Source: Paraphoma chrysanthemicola (lineage: Eukaryota; Ascomycota; Dothideomycetes; Pleosporales; Phaeosphaeriaceae). Taken from it: a DNA stretch of 64,000 bases. The notes beneath the pieces were generated by a model that saw only the letters and a list, made by a program, of their open reading frames with translations, was not told where the DNA came from and did no database searches. Shown here one piece after another: positions 22,462-33,748 of the stretch (position 1 is the first letter of the stretch; each line of letters opens with the position of its first letter). Made by a program: the position numbers and the translations under genes. The DNA lies in NCBI GenBank assembly GCA_020744225.1, contig JAGMWG010000008.1, forward strand, positions 1,550,001-1,614,000, written 5' to 3'.

Positions 22462-25400
22462 ATGGTTCTCATCGAGAACCAAGAGTACCTCTGCGAGGAA
22501 GAGAAGCGCCTCAAAGCCGACCGCGAGCGCACCGCCTACTGGAAGCGATGGGGACCTTACGTTGCCGAGAGGCAATGGGCCACAGGTTAGACCCCGTCAT
22601 GATGCTTCCAAAGACCCGACTAACAGACCCCAGTGCGCGAGGACTATTCGTGAGTGTCTCTAATTCTTTGACGATATGCGCGACTAACCTACTCGCAGCC
22701 ATGACGGAGATGCATGGAGCCGTATGTGGTCCTGATATGTGCAATTGGATGTCACTAAATGCTGAGCAGACTTCACTCACGACATGGCCCGCTCGCGCGC
22801 CTTCCGCTGGGGCGAGGACGGCATTGCTGGTGTGTCCGACTCGCATGGCCTGCAGAACATTGCCTTTGCATTCTGGAACGAGAAGGAGTACGTGCGCACG
22901 ACTTCAATTGTCTTCGATGATCTGACCAAAGCGCAGCGATTTCCTCAAGGAGCGACTATTCGGTCTGTCAAATCCACAGGGCAACCATGGCGAATCACTC
23001 AAGGAAGCCCATTTCCACTTGGACAACACGCCCACTGTATGTTGTTCCTCGCTACTACACGGCCTCGCTGATGATCTTCTAGCATTCCTATATGAAATTC
23101 CTCTACAAGATGCCCCAACGTGCCTTCCCCTACGAAGATCTTATCGAGACGAACGCGAAGCGAACACGGCTTGAGAAGGAGTACAACATCGTCGACACAG
23201 GCTGCTTCGACGATGACAGGTACTGGGATATCTTCATCGAGACGGCGAAAGAGGCAGATGACCCTGAGGAGCTTTTGTTCCGAGTCACGGCCTACAATCG
23301 CGGCCCTGAGCCCGCTCCGCTACACATCGTCCCCCACGTGTGGTTCCGGAATACATGGGCTTGGGGTCACGAAGAAGCCAAGAAGAAGCCTTCGATCCGC
23401 AAGGTCGGCGCAACAACAGCGCAGTCGAAACACTACAAGCTCGGAGACCGCTTCTTCCAGCTTTCACCATCCCCCGGTATAGGCGCGAGCGGCGAAGACG
23501 TGCAACCAGAGCTTCTGTTCACGGATAATGACACAAACTACAAGGAGCTATGGGGTGTTAAGAACAAGACCCAGTATGTCAAGGATGGCATCCACCGCCG
23601 TATTGTGGATGGCGAGGAAGACGCAGTGAACCCTGCGGGCGTCGGTACAAAGTGCGCGGCGTGGTACGCTTTCGATGAGGATGAGGGTGTTCCACCGGGC
23701 GAATGTGCAGTCGTTCGATTCAGGCTCTCCAGGAAAAACGACGGATATCTTGACGAAGAGCTCTTTGATGATATCGTCGAGCAGCGTCGTGCGGAAGCCG
23801 ACGAGTTCTACTACCGGATAAGCCCTCTGCCCATGGCAGACGATCTCCGAAATATTCAGCGCCAAGCCTTCTCTGGCATGATGTGGTGCAAACAATACTA
23901 CCACTTCATCTGGGATCAATGGGCGAACGGTGACCCTGGCATGCCGCCTCCTCCACCAAATCGCAAAGCGATTCGCAACAAGGAGTGGAAACACATGTAC
24001 CTGGACGATATTTTGTCTATGCCAGACTCTTGGGAATATCCATTCTTTGCCGCCTGGGACAGCGCCTTCCACTGCATTCCGCTGGCCATGATAGATCCAG
24101 ACTTCGCGAAGAAGCAGCTGGACCTCTTCACTCGTGAATGGTACATGCACCCCAATGGTCAGCTACCAGCATATGAGTGGAATTTTGGCGACGTCAATCC
24201 CCCAGTCCATGCGTGGTCGCTGTTTAGGGTGTTCAAGATTGAGCGCAAGATGTACGGTCGCGAGGATTTTGACTGTCTTGAGCGGGTATTCCAAAAGCTG
24301 CTGTTGAACTTCACCTGGTGGGTCAACCGCAAGGACGCTGACGGCAAGAACATTTTTGAAGGTGGTTTCCTCGGTCTGGACAACATTGGCATCTTCAATC
24401 GCTCCGACCCTCTCCCTACCGGCGGTGTGCTTGAGCAGGCTGACAGCACTGGCTGGATGGGCTTCTACTGCCTGAACATGCTGAACATTTGTCTCGAGCT
24501 TGCGAAGCGTCGACGCATCTATGAAGACATGGCTTCGAAGTTCTTCGAGCACTTTATCATGATCAGTGACGCCATGCAGTACCGCACTGGTGGTGAGTCG
24601 AAGCCTCTTTGGAACGAGGAAGACGGCTTCTACTACGACGCGATCTCTTGGGGCGGCCCTTGGAGCCACCAGATGCCTGTCCGCTCGCTGGTCGGCCTCA
24701 TCCCACTCTACTCGACCTTGACACTGGAGCCGGAGGTTATCAACAAACTGCCCAACTTCAAGAAGCGATTGAATTGGTTCATCAACAATCGCAAAGACAC
24801 TGCTGAGCGAAACATTGCGTCGATGAAGAAGCGCGGTCAAGGCGATCGTCTGCTTCTATCGTTGGTCAGCGAAGACCGGCTCAAGCGAATCATGACCAGG
24901 ATGTTGGATGAGAATGAATTCCTTGCAGAGCATGGTATCCGCTCACTGTCAAAGTACCACAAGGACCACCCCTACTCCATGGACGTCAATGGCCAGAAGT
25001 ACGAGGTCGCGTATCTTCCTGGTGACTCTGACAGTGGACTCTTCGGAGGCAACAGCAACTGGCGTGGCCCCATCTGGATGGCGGTGAATTTCCTTCTCAT
25101 CGAATCATGCCAGCGTTTCCACCTCTACTATGGCAACTCACTCAAGGTCGAGTGCCCGGTCGGCTCGGGAGACTACATGCACCTCGGGCACGTCGCAGAA
25201 GAGCTGCAGCACCGACTCCAGCATCTGTTCGCTCGCGGCGATGACGGTAGAAGGGCCATCAACGACGGCAACCAAATGCTGGACTTTGACCCGAACTGGA
25301 AGGATTACATGTGGTATCACGAGTTCTTTGATGGCGATACTGGACGCGGTCTGGGAGCGACACATCAGTGCGGCTGGACTGGGCTGATTGCGAAGATGAT

Positions 25401-25909
25401 CCATGACACAGGGTGAGTTGTGTGTGCCAACATTCCGTTTCTCCATGCTAACTACGAACAGTATGACCTGTCGTCTGCCGCAAACACCACGCACGCCTAC
25501 AGGAGCCGCAGCCCATTATTTCGATGATGTTTTCACCACTACTGGCCGACCCAAGAAGCCCCATCACCTCCGCCGATCTTCTACTAGCCGTAGCATCGGC
25601 TTCCGCAGCGACTGGGGTGAGTCAACGAATGGTGACGATGAGGAAGCAGTTTCAAGCCCCGCAAAGCGAAAGAACTCAGTCGGCTACTTGGACGAGGACG
25701 CGATCGAGGCAAAGACCGCCATGCAAGAGCGACTGAACCACTACGTGAGCGGCCAACTCGAGCGTGTCAAGACGGGCCTTGCGGATGTCGAAACAGACGA
25801 GTTCGAAACGACATTGGATGGTAGCTCAGACCGAAGAACTAGGAGCAACGGCCACAGCCGCCGTGAGCGAGGCGGTTACTTCGAGCAAGACCCATATTTC
25901 AGCAAATAA
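22462..25909 (+). CDS. GH63-family glucosidase-like protein
   Basis: Seven exons: 22462-22585, 22634-22649, 22699-22721, 22770-22887, 22937-23036, 23083-25412 and 25462-25909, giving 1052 residues. Exons 2 and 3 are only 16 and 23 bases, yet they restore the frame and a smooth sequence (VREDYS, HDGDAWSHF). The body matches the large GH63 alpha-glucosidase-like proteins of fungi and bacteria: (alpha/alpha)6-barrel phrases such as WDSAFHCIPLAMIDP, LPAYEWNFGDVNPPVHAW, GGFLGLDNIGIF, and NWRGPIWMAVNFLLIE near the end. It has no signal peptide or membrane anchor, so it differs from the ER glucosidase I (Cwh41) and is probably cytosolic. The last 150 residues are a low-complexity tail with RRSS, RKNS and RRERGG, possible kinase targets. 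Substrate is not known. Confidence 0.88.
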
Positions 25910-26389
25910 GCATGGAAAGGCGCAGAGAGGTGTGAGCAGCGAAAGGATAAAGGAGATTCCCCGTAGCAAAAGTTGATGCATGACATCCTACAGCCCTTAC
26001 AGCTAGACTAGACCTAAGATTATAACCTTAAAAACAAGCATTGCTCTTTTGATTGTGACCTGCGTGAGCCACTGGTGCTGTGTTGACAATGCTGTGGAAA
26101 TAACGTCTAAGGATCACGTGTTCTCGCGGCTGCGCAGCGGCCGTTGTTTGCGGGGCCCAAAACAACAAGCTGCGATAGACGCTCAACTCAACACAACGAC
26201 GCAGTCTTCATTACCTTCTCTTCCGCCGTTTCATTCGAGTCTCTCGTTAATATCTAACCACTGAAAAGTCCTCATCGTGAGTTCAGCACATTCCAAGTCG
26301 ATTAATTGCCCTGCTAACCACCGGAATGCACCCCAGACAGCGCACGCACTGCGAGCCACTGATAAGCCCTCGTGCGGCGATCCAGAGCC
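25910..26389. promoter_or_regulatory. MOB1 promoter and probable 5'UTR intron
   Basis: Spacer between the GH63-like 3' end and the MOB1 start. A likely 5' untranslated intron lies at 26277-26336 (60 bases): GTGAGT at its start, TGCTAAC branch site, and CCCCAG at its end. A pyrimidine-rich tract around 26200-26260 (CTTCATTACCTTCTC) is typical of a fungal transcription start. Confidence 0.5.
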
Positions 26390-27706
26390 ATGTCGGGCTT
26401 CATAACCACAATGTTCGTCTCTCCGTTTTCCGATTCTCATATTGCGTTCCCTGCGAAACCCAAGCCCCTACTGCCTATCTTCACCTTCGCCCAGAGCCAG
26501 AGCTGCATGAACCTGAGGATGGACCTGGATGTGCTGGACTTTCAAGAGCGGGGCCAGGCCGGTGACATATGGTCCAACACAGACTGCTCCAGGAGTGGCC
26601 TGGATCTCACGAGACCGAAGGAGACATACCAGAGCCCGCTGCAACGCATCGGCCAGGCATTGCGCATCCAGCAGGCGGGCTCAGAGCTGGCACAGAATGC
26701 GCAAGTGTCGGCCCAACCGCCTCCAGAACCCATGCAGGACTCGAAAAAGGCAGCAGATGAGTTCACCAAGTACTCGTACAAGGTCCTCTCGGTCGCCAAT
26801 GCAACCGCAACGTACTACGACGAGAAACGAGGTTCAGCTCTGGGCTCTGGGGATGATCAAAGTGAATCGGCGGATACGGGAAGCGTTGTAGGATATGCAG
26901 CAAGGGCTCAGGAACAGACACCACGCAACAAAGGCTACTTTGCGGGCACAAGCTTACTATCTTCTTTCTTTAGTAATCCACGGACTCGCGCACCCTTTAA
27001 GCCGCAGAAATCGAACCGAGGCACAAGCAGTTGGCAACTCAAGCAATATGCGGAGGCTACGCTAGGGAGCGGCAGCTTGCGGAAGGCTGTGAAGCTTCCA
27101 GAGGGCGAGGACAAGGACGAGTGGCTGGCCGTCAATGGTGAGGAATGTCTCATGGAAGTATCGGAGTACTGCTGACATTAGCGCACAGTCGTCGATTTCT
27201 ATAACCAGATCAACTTGCTCTACGGGTCCATCACCGAGTTCTGCTCCCCTCAGAGCTGTCCAGAGATGAAAGCTACCGACGAGTGAGTCTGCCAGTACCA
27301 CCCCACGTCTGTTCTAATCACATTTAGATTCGAGTATCTCTGGCAAGATTCAGAAGCCTATAAGAAGCCGACGAAGATGCCTGCGCCCCAGTACATCGAG
27401 CATCTGATGGCGTGGGTCCAGTCCAATGTCGACAACGAGTCCATGTTCCCCTCGCGTATCGGCGTACCATTCCCGAAGACATTCCCATCACTCATCCGGA
27501 ACATGTTCAAGCGCCTCTACCGCGTTTATGCACACATCTACTGCCACCACTACCCCGTCATCATTGAGTTGGGTTTGGAACCGCACCTTAACACGAGCTT
27601 CAAGCATTATGTGCTCTTCATCGACGAACATGGTCTGGCGAGCGGCAGCAAGGACTTTTGGGGACCACTGGGAGATCTCGTGGAGAGCATGCTGAGGAGT
27701 GATTAG
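26390..27706 (+). CDS. MOB1: MOB1 kinase activator (mitotic exit / septation network)
   Basis: Preferred model has four exons: 26390-26412, 26974-27188 minus its intron (27134-27188), 27189-27282 and 27328-27706. In detail, the second exon ends at about 27133-27134 (AATG|GTGAGG) and later junctions keep frame. The short first exon codes MSGFITT, and joins to NPRTRAPF, as in other fungal Mob1 proteins. The conserved core follows: YAEATLGSGSLRKAVKLPEG, EWLAVNVVDFYNQINLLYG, CSPQSCPEMKA (zinc Cys), YIEHLMAWV, and zinc His in HIYCHHYP, ending in DFWGPLGDLVESMLRSD. Mob1 binds and activates the Dbf2/NDR-type kinase. Oddly, the 561-base first intron (26413-26973) is open, frame-preserving and coding-like, so an isoform with 187 extra residues is possible; its 5' site (GTTCGT) is weak. 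The core call is certain; the N-terminus is not. Confidence 0.9.
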
Positions 27707-28327
27707 ATGTGATGCGGCACGAACCGGTGGTGAAGTGGACCAGTATGGCAAGACTTCGAACGACCGCTATTGAACTACATGAGGCATGATTTATGGCGTT
27801 TCCGGGATAGCATGAGGGAGGGTATTACGAGCATCTACCATTCAATGATGTATGAGTACTAATGGCAATCAAAACGTGTCATCTGCGGTCTATGTCTGCA
27901 TCAAGAGTCGTAAGCTATTTCTTGACCAATTCGTACAGCGCCTTGTCATGTCAAGTACACTATTATAAGTATATAAGACAACTGCGAATATGACCGTCGA
28001 TCGAACGAAGCTACATGCGAACCCTAGCCGCCACTTTGTCATCAGCGTTTAGCTTCTGCGAGTAAGCCGACATCGTACTTCTAGCCGTATCACCATGTTG
28101 ACAGTACGAACGTTAGAAAGCAAGGGAGATGTCGAGGCGGGGCTGGTGTGTAATTCTCGCCACCAGCGTGGGAAGGTGGGTGGAAGGAAGAGCAGTCATG
28201 TGACTTTTCCACTTCTCCCACCACACCGGGCTACCAACCATGTCAAGAATAAACAATCGCACCAGCCTCATATTCCAGGTAATAAACTCATCGTTTTGTC
28301 GCTCGGAATTGATTTTCACTTCGAAAT
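27707..28327. other. Convergent 3' region
   Basis: Lies between the 3' ends of MOB1 (plus) and the alcohol dehydrogenase (minus). No coding signal was accepted; the frames at 28095-28331 overlap on both strands. Confidence 0.5.
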
Positions 28328-29641
28328 CTAGCTCAAGTCTAGCACAACTCGTCCCTTCAACTCCCCCTTGTGCATCTCCTCAAATACACTCGTCAGCTTA
28401 TCCATCTTCTCAACCCTATAATGGGTCTTCACAATGCCCCTCGCCGCGAAGTTCATTGTCTCAATGGCCTCTTTCCTGGTCCCCACCGCGCTGCCAACAA
28501 TCTGCAACGCCTTGCCGACAATCAAGCCCGGACTCGCGCTCTTCATCGGTACCACATCGCCCTCCGGAATACCCACACACACCACGCGTCCGCCGAACCG
28601 GAGAAGATCTAACGAAGACCCATATGCTGCGTTATTTGCTGTGCAAACTACCACAGCGTGTGCGCCCAGGCCATCAGTCAGTGCCTTGACTGCCTCAGCC
28701 ACATCGCTCGTGCCATCCACGGGGATGAAATGCTCTGCGCCGGATTCCAGCACCAATTCCTTCTTACTGCTATGGTCGATACCAATAACGCGGTGTCCGA
28801 TACCCTTGGCACTGAACTGGACAGCCAAATGGCCCAATCCGCCGCCCGCGCCCGATATCACGACCCAGTTCCCGGACTCGGCGTTTGTTTTGCGCAGCGC
28901 GGAGTAGACGGTTACGCCTGCGCAGAGAAGTGGGGCAGCGACTTCTGACGAGAGCGATTCGGGGATGGGGGTGACGTAGTTTGCGGGACTGAGGACGTAT
29001 TGCTGGAATGTGCCGGGGGTGTAGTAGCCTGAGATTTTCTAGTTCAGGATGTTAGCATGATCGTTTTTGCCTAAGATACGCTTCATCGTCTCGTCTCGTC
29101 TTGTCACTAGTCGAACACGCTGTTTCGTAGTTATATTTCAAAAGGTAAAGAAAGAAAGGGGATAGGAGGTAAAGTGAGAAAAGATAACATACCCCGTTGA
29201 AACAGTTCGCATCCATACCCGCACGACATGCTTCACACGCCTCACAGATCCCCGCCATCCACTTGATTCCCACGCGATCCCCGATTTTGACAGCAGCATT
29301 GTCCGTCCCTGGGCCCATCTTCACAATCTTGCCCACGCCCTCGTGGCCGCCGACTTGGCCTGCTTGGGTGGGGAAGGGCAGGATGGACCACGCGTTCATC
29401 ATGACGCCCATGTCGGAGTGGCAGACGCCGGAGTGGGTGCTGCATATTGGTGGTTAGTTGAAGAGAAAGAATATGATGTGGGTGTAAGGGGAGGGAGAAG
29501 GAGAGGAAAGACAAACAGATTAATCAACACCTCTCCAGCACCTGGTTCCGGGACATCGAGTTCCTGGATCTTAGTCGAGATGGAGCCTGGCTTATCATAC
29601 ACAGCCGCTTTGTACTTTTTCGGAATCTCTGGAGTAGCCAT
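28328..29641 (-). CDS. Zinc-dependent alcohol dehydrogenase
   Basis: Three exons, 29517-29641, 29193-29439 and 28328-29038, with introns of 77 and 154 bases; product 360 residues. It matches yeast ADH1-type enzymes, which convert alcohols and aldehydes with NAD(H). Catalytic zinc ligands are Cys48 (GVCHSD), His73 (GGHEG) and the Cys of PLLCAGVTVY; the structural zinc set is Cys107, 110, 113 and 121. CFNGKISGYYTPGTFQQYV is the usual substrate-domain phrase. The Rossmann fold has GAGGGLGHLAVQ, and an Asp (GIDHS) after the second strand indicates NAD rather than NADP. There is no targeting peptide, so it is probably cytosolic; the start at 29641 (MATPEIP) fits. Which ADH paralog it is cannot be told. 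Confidence 0.93.
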
Positions 29642-30820
29642 GTTTGCCTTCTTCCTTTTGCTACTTTTTTGATTCACCAGTGATTTGATGCCTTTGGGAA
29701 AGTAAACTAGAGCTTCAATTGAAACGAGAAACGAGACGACAAGGTAACGGACTTTAGGCAGAGAACCTTATTTAAAGATCCGGGGACGACTAGGTGCTAT
29801 GTACGTACATATACCGCCCTTATTACCTACCAATCTACCCCTCCCAGTGCCTCTGCCCCGAGAGATCCATAGCGTATCCACAACGATCCACGATCCGTAA
29901 CCAGTGCAACGAGCCAATCCAACACGTCCATGATCCTACCCGCTGTCCCAAAGTGGACCAGCAGTACCAACTTCACCCAATGAATACGGCGGATGCGGTA
30001 CGTCTCACATCACCGAGGCATTGTTATGAAGCTATCTACCCCTCATTGCGGGGGAGATAAACGCGCTACGTCAGGGCACATGAGGAGCGGGAAGCGAAAC
30101 GGGCCTACCGGGAGCGTCTGGGTTACGGCCGAATTGCGGTCCGCGGCAGTTGTGGTCGGAGGGCGAGTCGACGCGTCTGAGTCTATGGTGCGACGGAGGC
30201 GGCGTAATATGAACTTTGTCGGAAGACTTGGCGCTTGTAGTCACATCTGGGCGGGGTGGTGCCTCTCGTGGAGAGTAGGAGTTCGAAAAGAGCATGCATG
30301 CTCAATGCCGACAAACGCTGTTAATGTGCTAGTCTAAATCTTAAGTTGTAAGGAGGGCTGGATGCCTTCGCTACATTTCAGAGTTTTGATCAGCTACTGA
30401 AGTGTTGCGCTAGCGACTACGTTCCTACTTCTGACTCTCTAAGCTCCGTGAGAGGGTGCGAATGCGAGGGCAAGTGGAAGAGCAGGTCAAAGACGGCTTC
30501 AAGATTCCAAGTTTGGGTCATGTGGATAAATAACAATGGATATAATACAACTCCAGCCGAAGAAACTGCATTAACATCCAGCAGACTGTGCGGTCTGGCA
30601 CTCCAATACACCCGATTAAAACGATGGTATCGTACAGTTCTTTCATATGAACACGTTGCAGGCGTGATATAAAGTGACAAGAGGAGAAACCAGATCCTGC
30701 CATGTCCCAAATTTCCCGTTCTCCTTATCAATGCATTGGTACTGTATGCTGTAATGGGTCTCGTATGGACATGTGTGTCCAGTGCGTATAAGATATATCT
30801 AGTATGTAAAAGGGTGGCAT
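29642..30820. other. Intergenic stretch
   Basis: Contains the ADH promoter (left) and the 3' untranslated region of STE11 (right). Frames at 29993-30337 and 30417-30731 have no domain. No supported gene. Confidence 0.5.
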
Positions 30821-33748
30821 TTAGGCGCCCTGGTTGGTGATGAAAGGACTTGCGAGTAGCTCATCAGCACTGGGTCGCTTCTCGTGGTCAATGAGGAAGG
30901 TCTGCGCGAGGAAGGAGCGCGCATCATCGCCAGCATTTTCGGGTATCGTGGGGCTGGCGTCGCCGCTGCCACCAATCTTGAAGATGGCCTGAAGTTGTGT
31001 GCAATTCGGGTGAGGGTGGCTGCCAGTGAACATCTCCACCACGAGACAGCCCAGTGACCAAATATCGGCTTTGCGGGTGTAGGCGGTTTGTCGAACAACT
31101 TCCGGAGCCATCCAGAAGACGGAACCTTGTAGAGATACTCGCTGAGCGCCCTTCTTGCTGCCGCCCAAGGTGGAGGCTTCGATGCGCTTGGAGATGCCGA
31201 AATCGGAAATCTTGACTGAGCCTTTGTTGTCGACGAGAATGTTGGCACCCTTGATGTCGCGATGGATGATCTCGCTCGAGTGAAGATATGACAAGCCTTG
31301 CAAGATTTGACGGACAAAGTTCTGGATGAGCGATTCACCCAATGGACCATAGTTTACCAGCATCGTGGCCACGGATCCACCTGGGACGTACTCGAGGAAA
31401 ATGTTGAGATGGCTCTCATCCGAGTTGGAACCCAAGTATTGCACAATGTTCTGGTGCTTGAGCTCGCGAAGGAGCCCGATCTCGTGCTTGAGAGCCTCAA
31501 TCATGTTCGATTTTCTGTGGTCCATCTGGGAGGGGCCAAGCACCGAAGGTAGTTCGACTTGCTTGACAGCCATGAGTTCACCAGTCACGGCGTGGAGAGC
31601 CAGGTATACGCTGCCGAATGAGCCTTGTCCGATGAGGGCTCCCTTCATGTACTTGACGTTGTCCCAAGAGTCTTGCTCGAGGTATTCTGTCAGCTCTTCA
31701 TCATCCTCCTCGTCGTCTTCAGCGATTGCTTCGGAGAGACGCTTATTCAACGAGTCGCCGTTTTCCGTATTACCACCACTGCTGCCTGTAAGACTGCTCA
31801 CACCATCATCAAAGTACGACTGTAAAGTGGTGTTGCCATCGGGATCAGTGACAGCGAGAGTGTCTTCGCCGCTGCCATCACCAAAAGAGACATACGATTT
31901 CCGATTCGGCTCAAGTGGTGATTCCTCGTCAAGAGGTTCGAGGACTGACGATGCCATAGAGTCACGGTAGCCAGACTGCGATGGTAGACCGAGTCGCATG
32001 ACCGACAATGGTCGCAGAGGGCGAGCTGTGCTGGGCCCCTGGAGCCAAGTGTCTGCGATCGATGGGAGTGGTGGGGCATCTTTCAAGCTCGAAGCCACGC
32101 TGAAGTTTGACGCCATCGAGAGACGCGAGGCTGCCCTGCTGAGTCTGTGTGAGCGACGGATAGACATGCGGACAGTCTTGTCGATCTCGTCCTTGCCAAC
32201 ATCGGGGAAGTACGATGTCAAATCCGACGTGATGAGCTCGCTTGGAGGACGCGCGCCATAGAATTGCTTGAGCTTGCGAGCGCGTGCGTGGAACTGAGGT
32301 GATCTTGCCGCCTCACCCGGACCTTCCAGATTCTGCGCTGTAGAGTTGATGTGTCGTTCACGTTCCCGTGCTGATGTGGGTGAGAGAGGGTAGCTCACGG
32401 CAGCGAGCGACTCTCCAGTGAGCTTTTCGATCTTAATCTGACTCCTGTTGCTGGAAGGCACATAGATATTTTGAGTCTGCTGGAAATTCTGCTGCTGGTA
32501 GATGGCGGCAGCGGCCTTGAGCTGATCGTCCTCTGGCTCACCAGCATGGACTTTGCGGAGGATGAGACGTCCGCGCTCGTGTCGATTCGCATCCTTGCAG
32601 AGGCGGTACAGCTCGATGTCACTCAAGCGTTCCGATAACGACGGATCTGGGTCGGCGCTGTTTAGTATGTAGAAGCAGTAATTTTTGACATGGGCCTCGT
32701 TCAGATGACCTTTCCTAAGTGTCTTCAGCATGACCTCCTCGCCGGTTTTACATCCTTCGATGTTAACGACAGATGTGCGTCCACCATCGTAGATGACACG
32801 AACCAAGGCCTTGTCCTGAGGCAGGATGGCGCTGTTGGTCGCACTGTCTAGACTTGGGCTCGCTCGGACGTGATGTGCAAAGCGAGCCGTCTGGGGTGTC
32901 TCCACAGGGGTCGTGCGTTGGTTCTGCGGGTAGCGGGAGCTGATGCTCGTGCTCGACGCGCTGAGAGGGTGGGCTCCATAGGATGCACCAAACTCCTTCT
33001 TCCCTGAATCTTTGGGACTGTTCAACGGTGCATGCCGTGCACTTCGGAGTCCACGACTTTCCTGATCAACCAATGGGGAGCCTGGGCGGGAGGGTGATTT
33101 GGTGCCGTAGGCGTAGTTGCTGAGGTCGGAGTTTGTAATCTGGCGGGACATGCGCTTCTCGGAACGAGAGCTGACGGGATTCGAGCGGGCAGAGTGCAGC
33201 GGACGAGGCGACCCTGAAGATGGTGGGGTATAGGCGGCGTTGTCCAGTGTTGCAAGGGACTGTCGGTTCGACGTTCGTCTTGAGGCCTTTTTGTATTCCT
33301 TGTTGCGGAGCTGCTTCGCCTGTGAGCCGATGCGGACGCGATCGCCGACCTTCTTGATGCCCATGTCCTTGAGGTGGGTCTGGTCCATCTCCATGAGGTT
33401 CTCGCCGTTGATGTGGTTGTCTGTCATGGTTAGCCACAGTCCGGGAGTACGAGTGGGAGTGGGAGTTGGAGACATACGCTTGAACAGGTCAACATATTGG
33501 CTGCAGTTGATGCGCTTCAGCCAGTCGGCCACCTTGTCCTCGTCCCAGTGTCTGACGGCATCCGGGGCATCGTAGATTTCTGAGAACTCGGACTCGGTGG
33601 GCGAGGCAAACATGGTGTGGTCTGTCCGCGCGCTGGAGCCGTGGTTGCGGTAGCTGGAGATGCTCGAGTTGTACTGGGCCGAGGCCTGCGAGCTGGAGCC
33701 GCCCAGCGACGGCGTGGGATACGGAGACTTGGAGGCTAGCATGGCCAT
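30821..33748 (-). CDS. STE11: MAPKKK of the pheromone/filamentation pathway (STE11)
   Basis: Two exons, 33478-33748 and 30821-33420, giving 956 residues. Domains in order: an N-terminal Ser-rich segment; a SAM domain at about 65-135 (KVADWLKRI...GENLMEMDQTHLKDMGI), which binds Ste50; a Ras-binding-type domain at about 290-380 (VRVIYDGGRTSVVNIEG); a Ser-rich linker with an acidic run EEDDEELTEYLEQD; and a Ser/Thr kinase domain at about 670-950 with GQGSFGSVY, the Lys of AVKQVE, HRDIKGANIL, DFGISK and WMAPEVV. It phosphorylates the MAPKK Ste7. The 57-base intron interrupts the SAM domain: GTATGT, TGGCTAACC and GACAG are clear, and removal yields FKHNHINGEN. The intron is frame-preserving and stop-free, so an uninterrupted frame of 975 codons exists. 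Confidence 0.95.
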   Translation of the reverse strand: MAMLASKSPYPTPSLGGSSSQASAQYNSSISSYRNHGSSARTDHTMFASPTESEFSEIYDAPDAVRHWDEDKVADWLKRINCSQYVDLFKRMSPTPTPTRTPGLWLTMTDNHINGENLMEMDQTHLKDMGIKKVGDRVRIGSQAKQLRNKEYKKASRRTSNRQSLATLDNAAYTPPSSGSPRPLHSARSNPVSSRSEKRMSRQITNSDLSNYAYGTKSPSRPGSPLVDQESRGLRSARHAPLNSPKDSGKKEFGASYGAHPLSASSTSISSRYPQNQRTTPVETPQTARFAHHVRASPSLDSATNSAILPQDKALVRVIYDGGRTSVVNIEGCKTGEEVMLKTLRKGHLNEAHVKNYCFYILNSADPDPSLSERLSDIELYRLCKDANRHERGRLILRKVHAGEPEDDQLKAAAAIYQQQNFQQTQNIYVPSSNRSQIKIEKLTGESLAAVSYPLSPTSARERERHINSTAQNLEGPGEAARSPQFHARARKLKQFYGARPPSELITSDLTSYFPDVGKDEIDKTVRMSIRRSHRLSRAASRLSMASNFSVASSLKDAPPLPSIADTWLQGPSTARPLRPLSVMRLGLPSQSGYRDSMASSVLEPLDEESPLEPNRKSYVSFGDGSGEDTLAVTDPDGNTTLQSYFDDGVSSLTGSSGGNTENGDSLNKRLSEAIAEDDEEDDEELTEYLEQDSWDNVKYMKGALIGQGSFGSVYLALHAVTGELMAVKQVELPSVLGPSQMDHRKSNMIEALKHEIGLLRELKHQNIVQYLGSNSDESHLNIFLEYVPGGSVATMLVNYGPLGESLIQNFVRQILQGLSYLHSSEIIHRDIKGANILVDNKGSVKISDFGISKRIEASTLGGSKKGAQRVSLQGSVFWMAPEVVRQTAYTRKADIWSLGCLVVEMFTGSHPHPNCTQLQAIFKIGGSGDASPTIPENAGDDARSFLAQTFLIDHEKRPSADELLASPFITNQGA

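Noticed and set aside
30821..33748. STE11 as one uninterrupted 975-codon exon
   Set aside because: The 57 bases at 33421-33477 have full splice sites and a branch site, and the 19 residues interrupt the SAM domain consensus.
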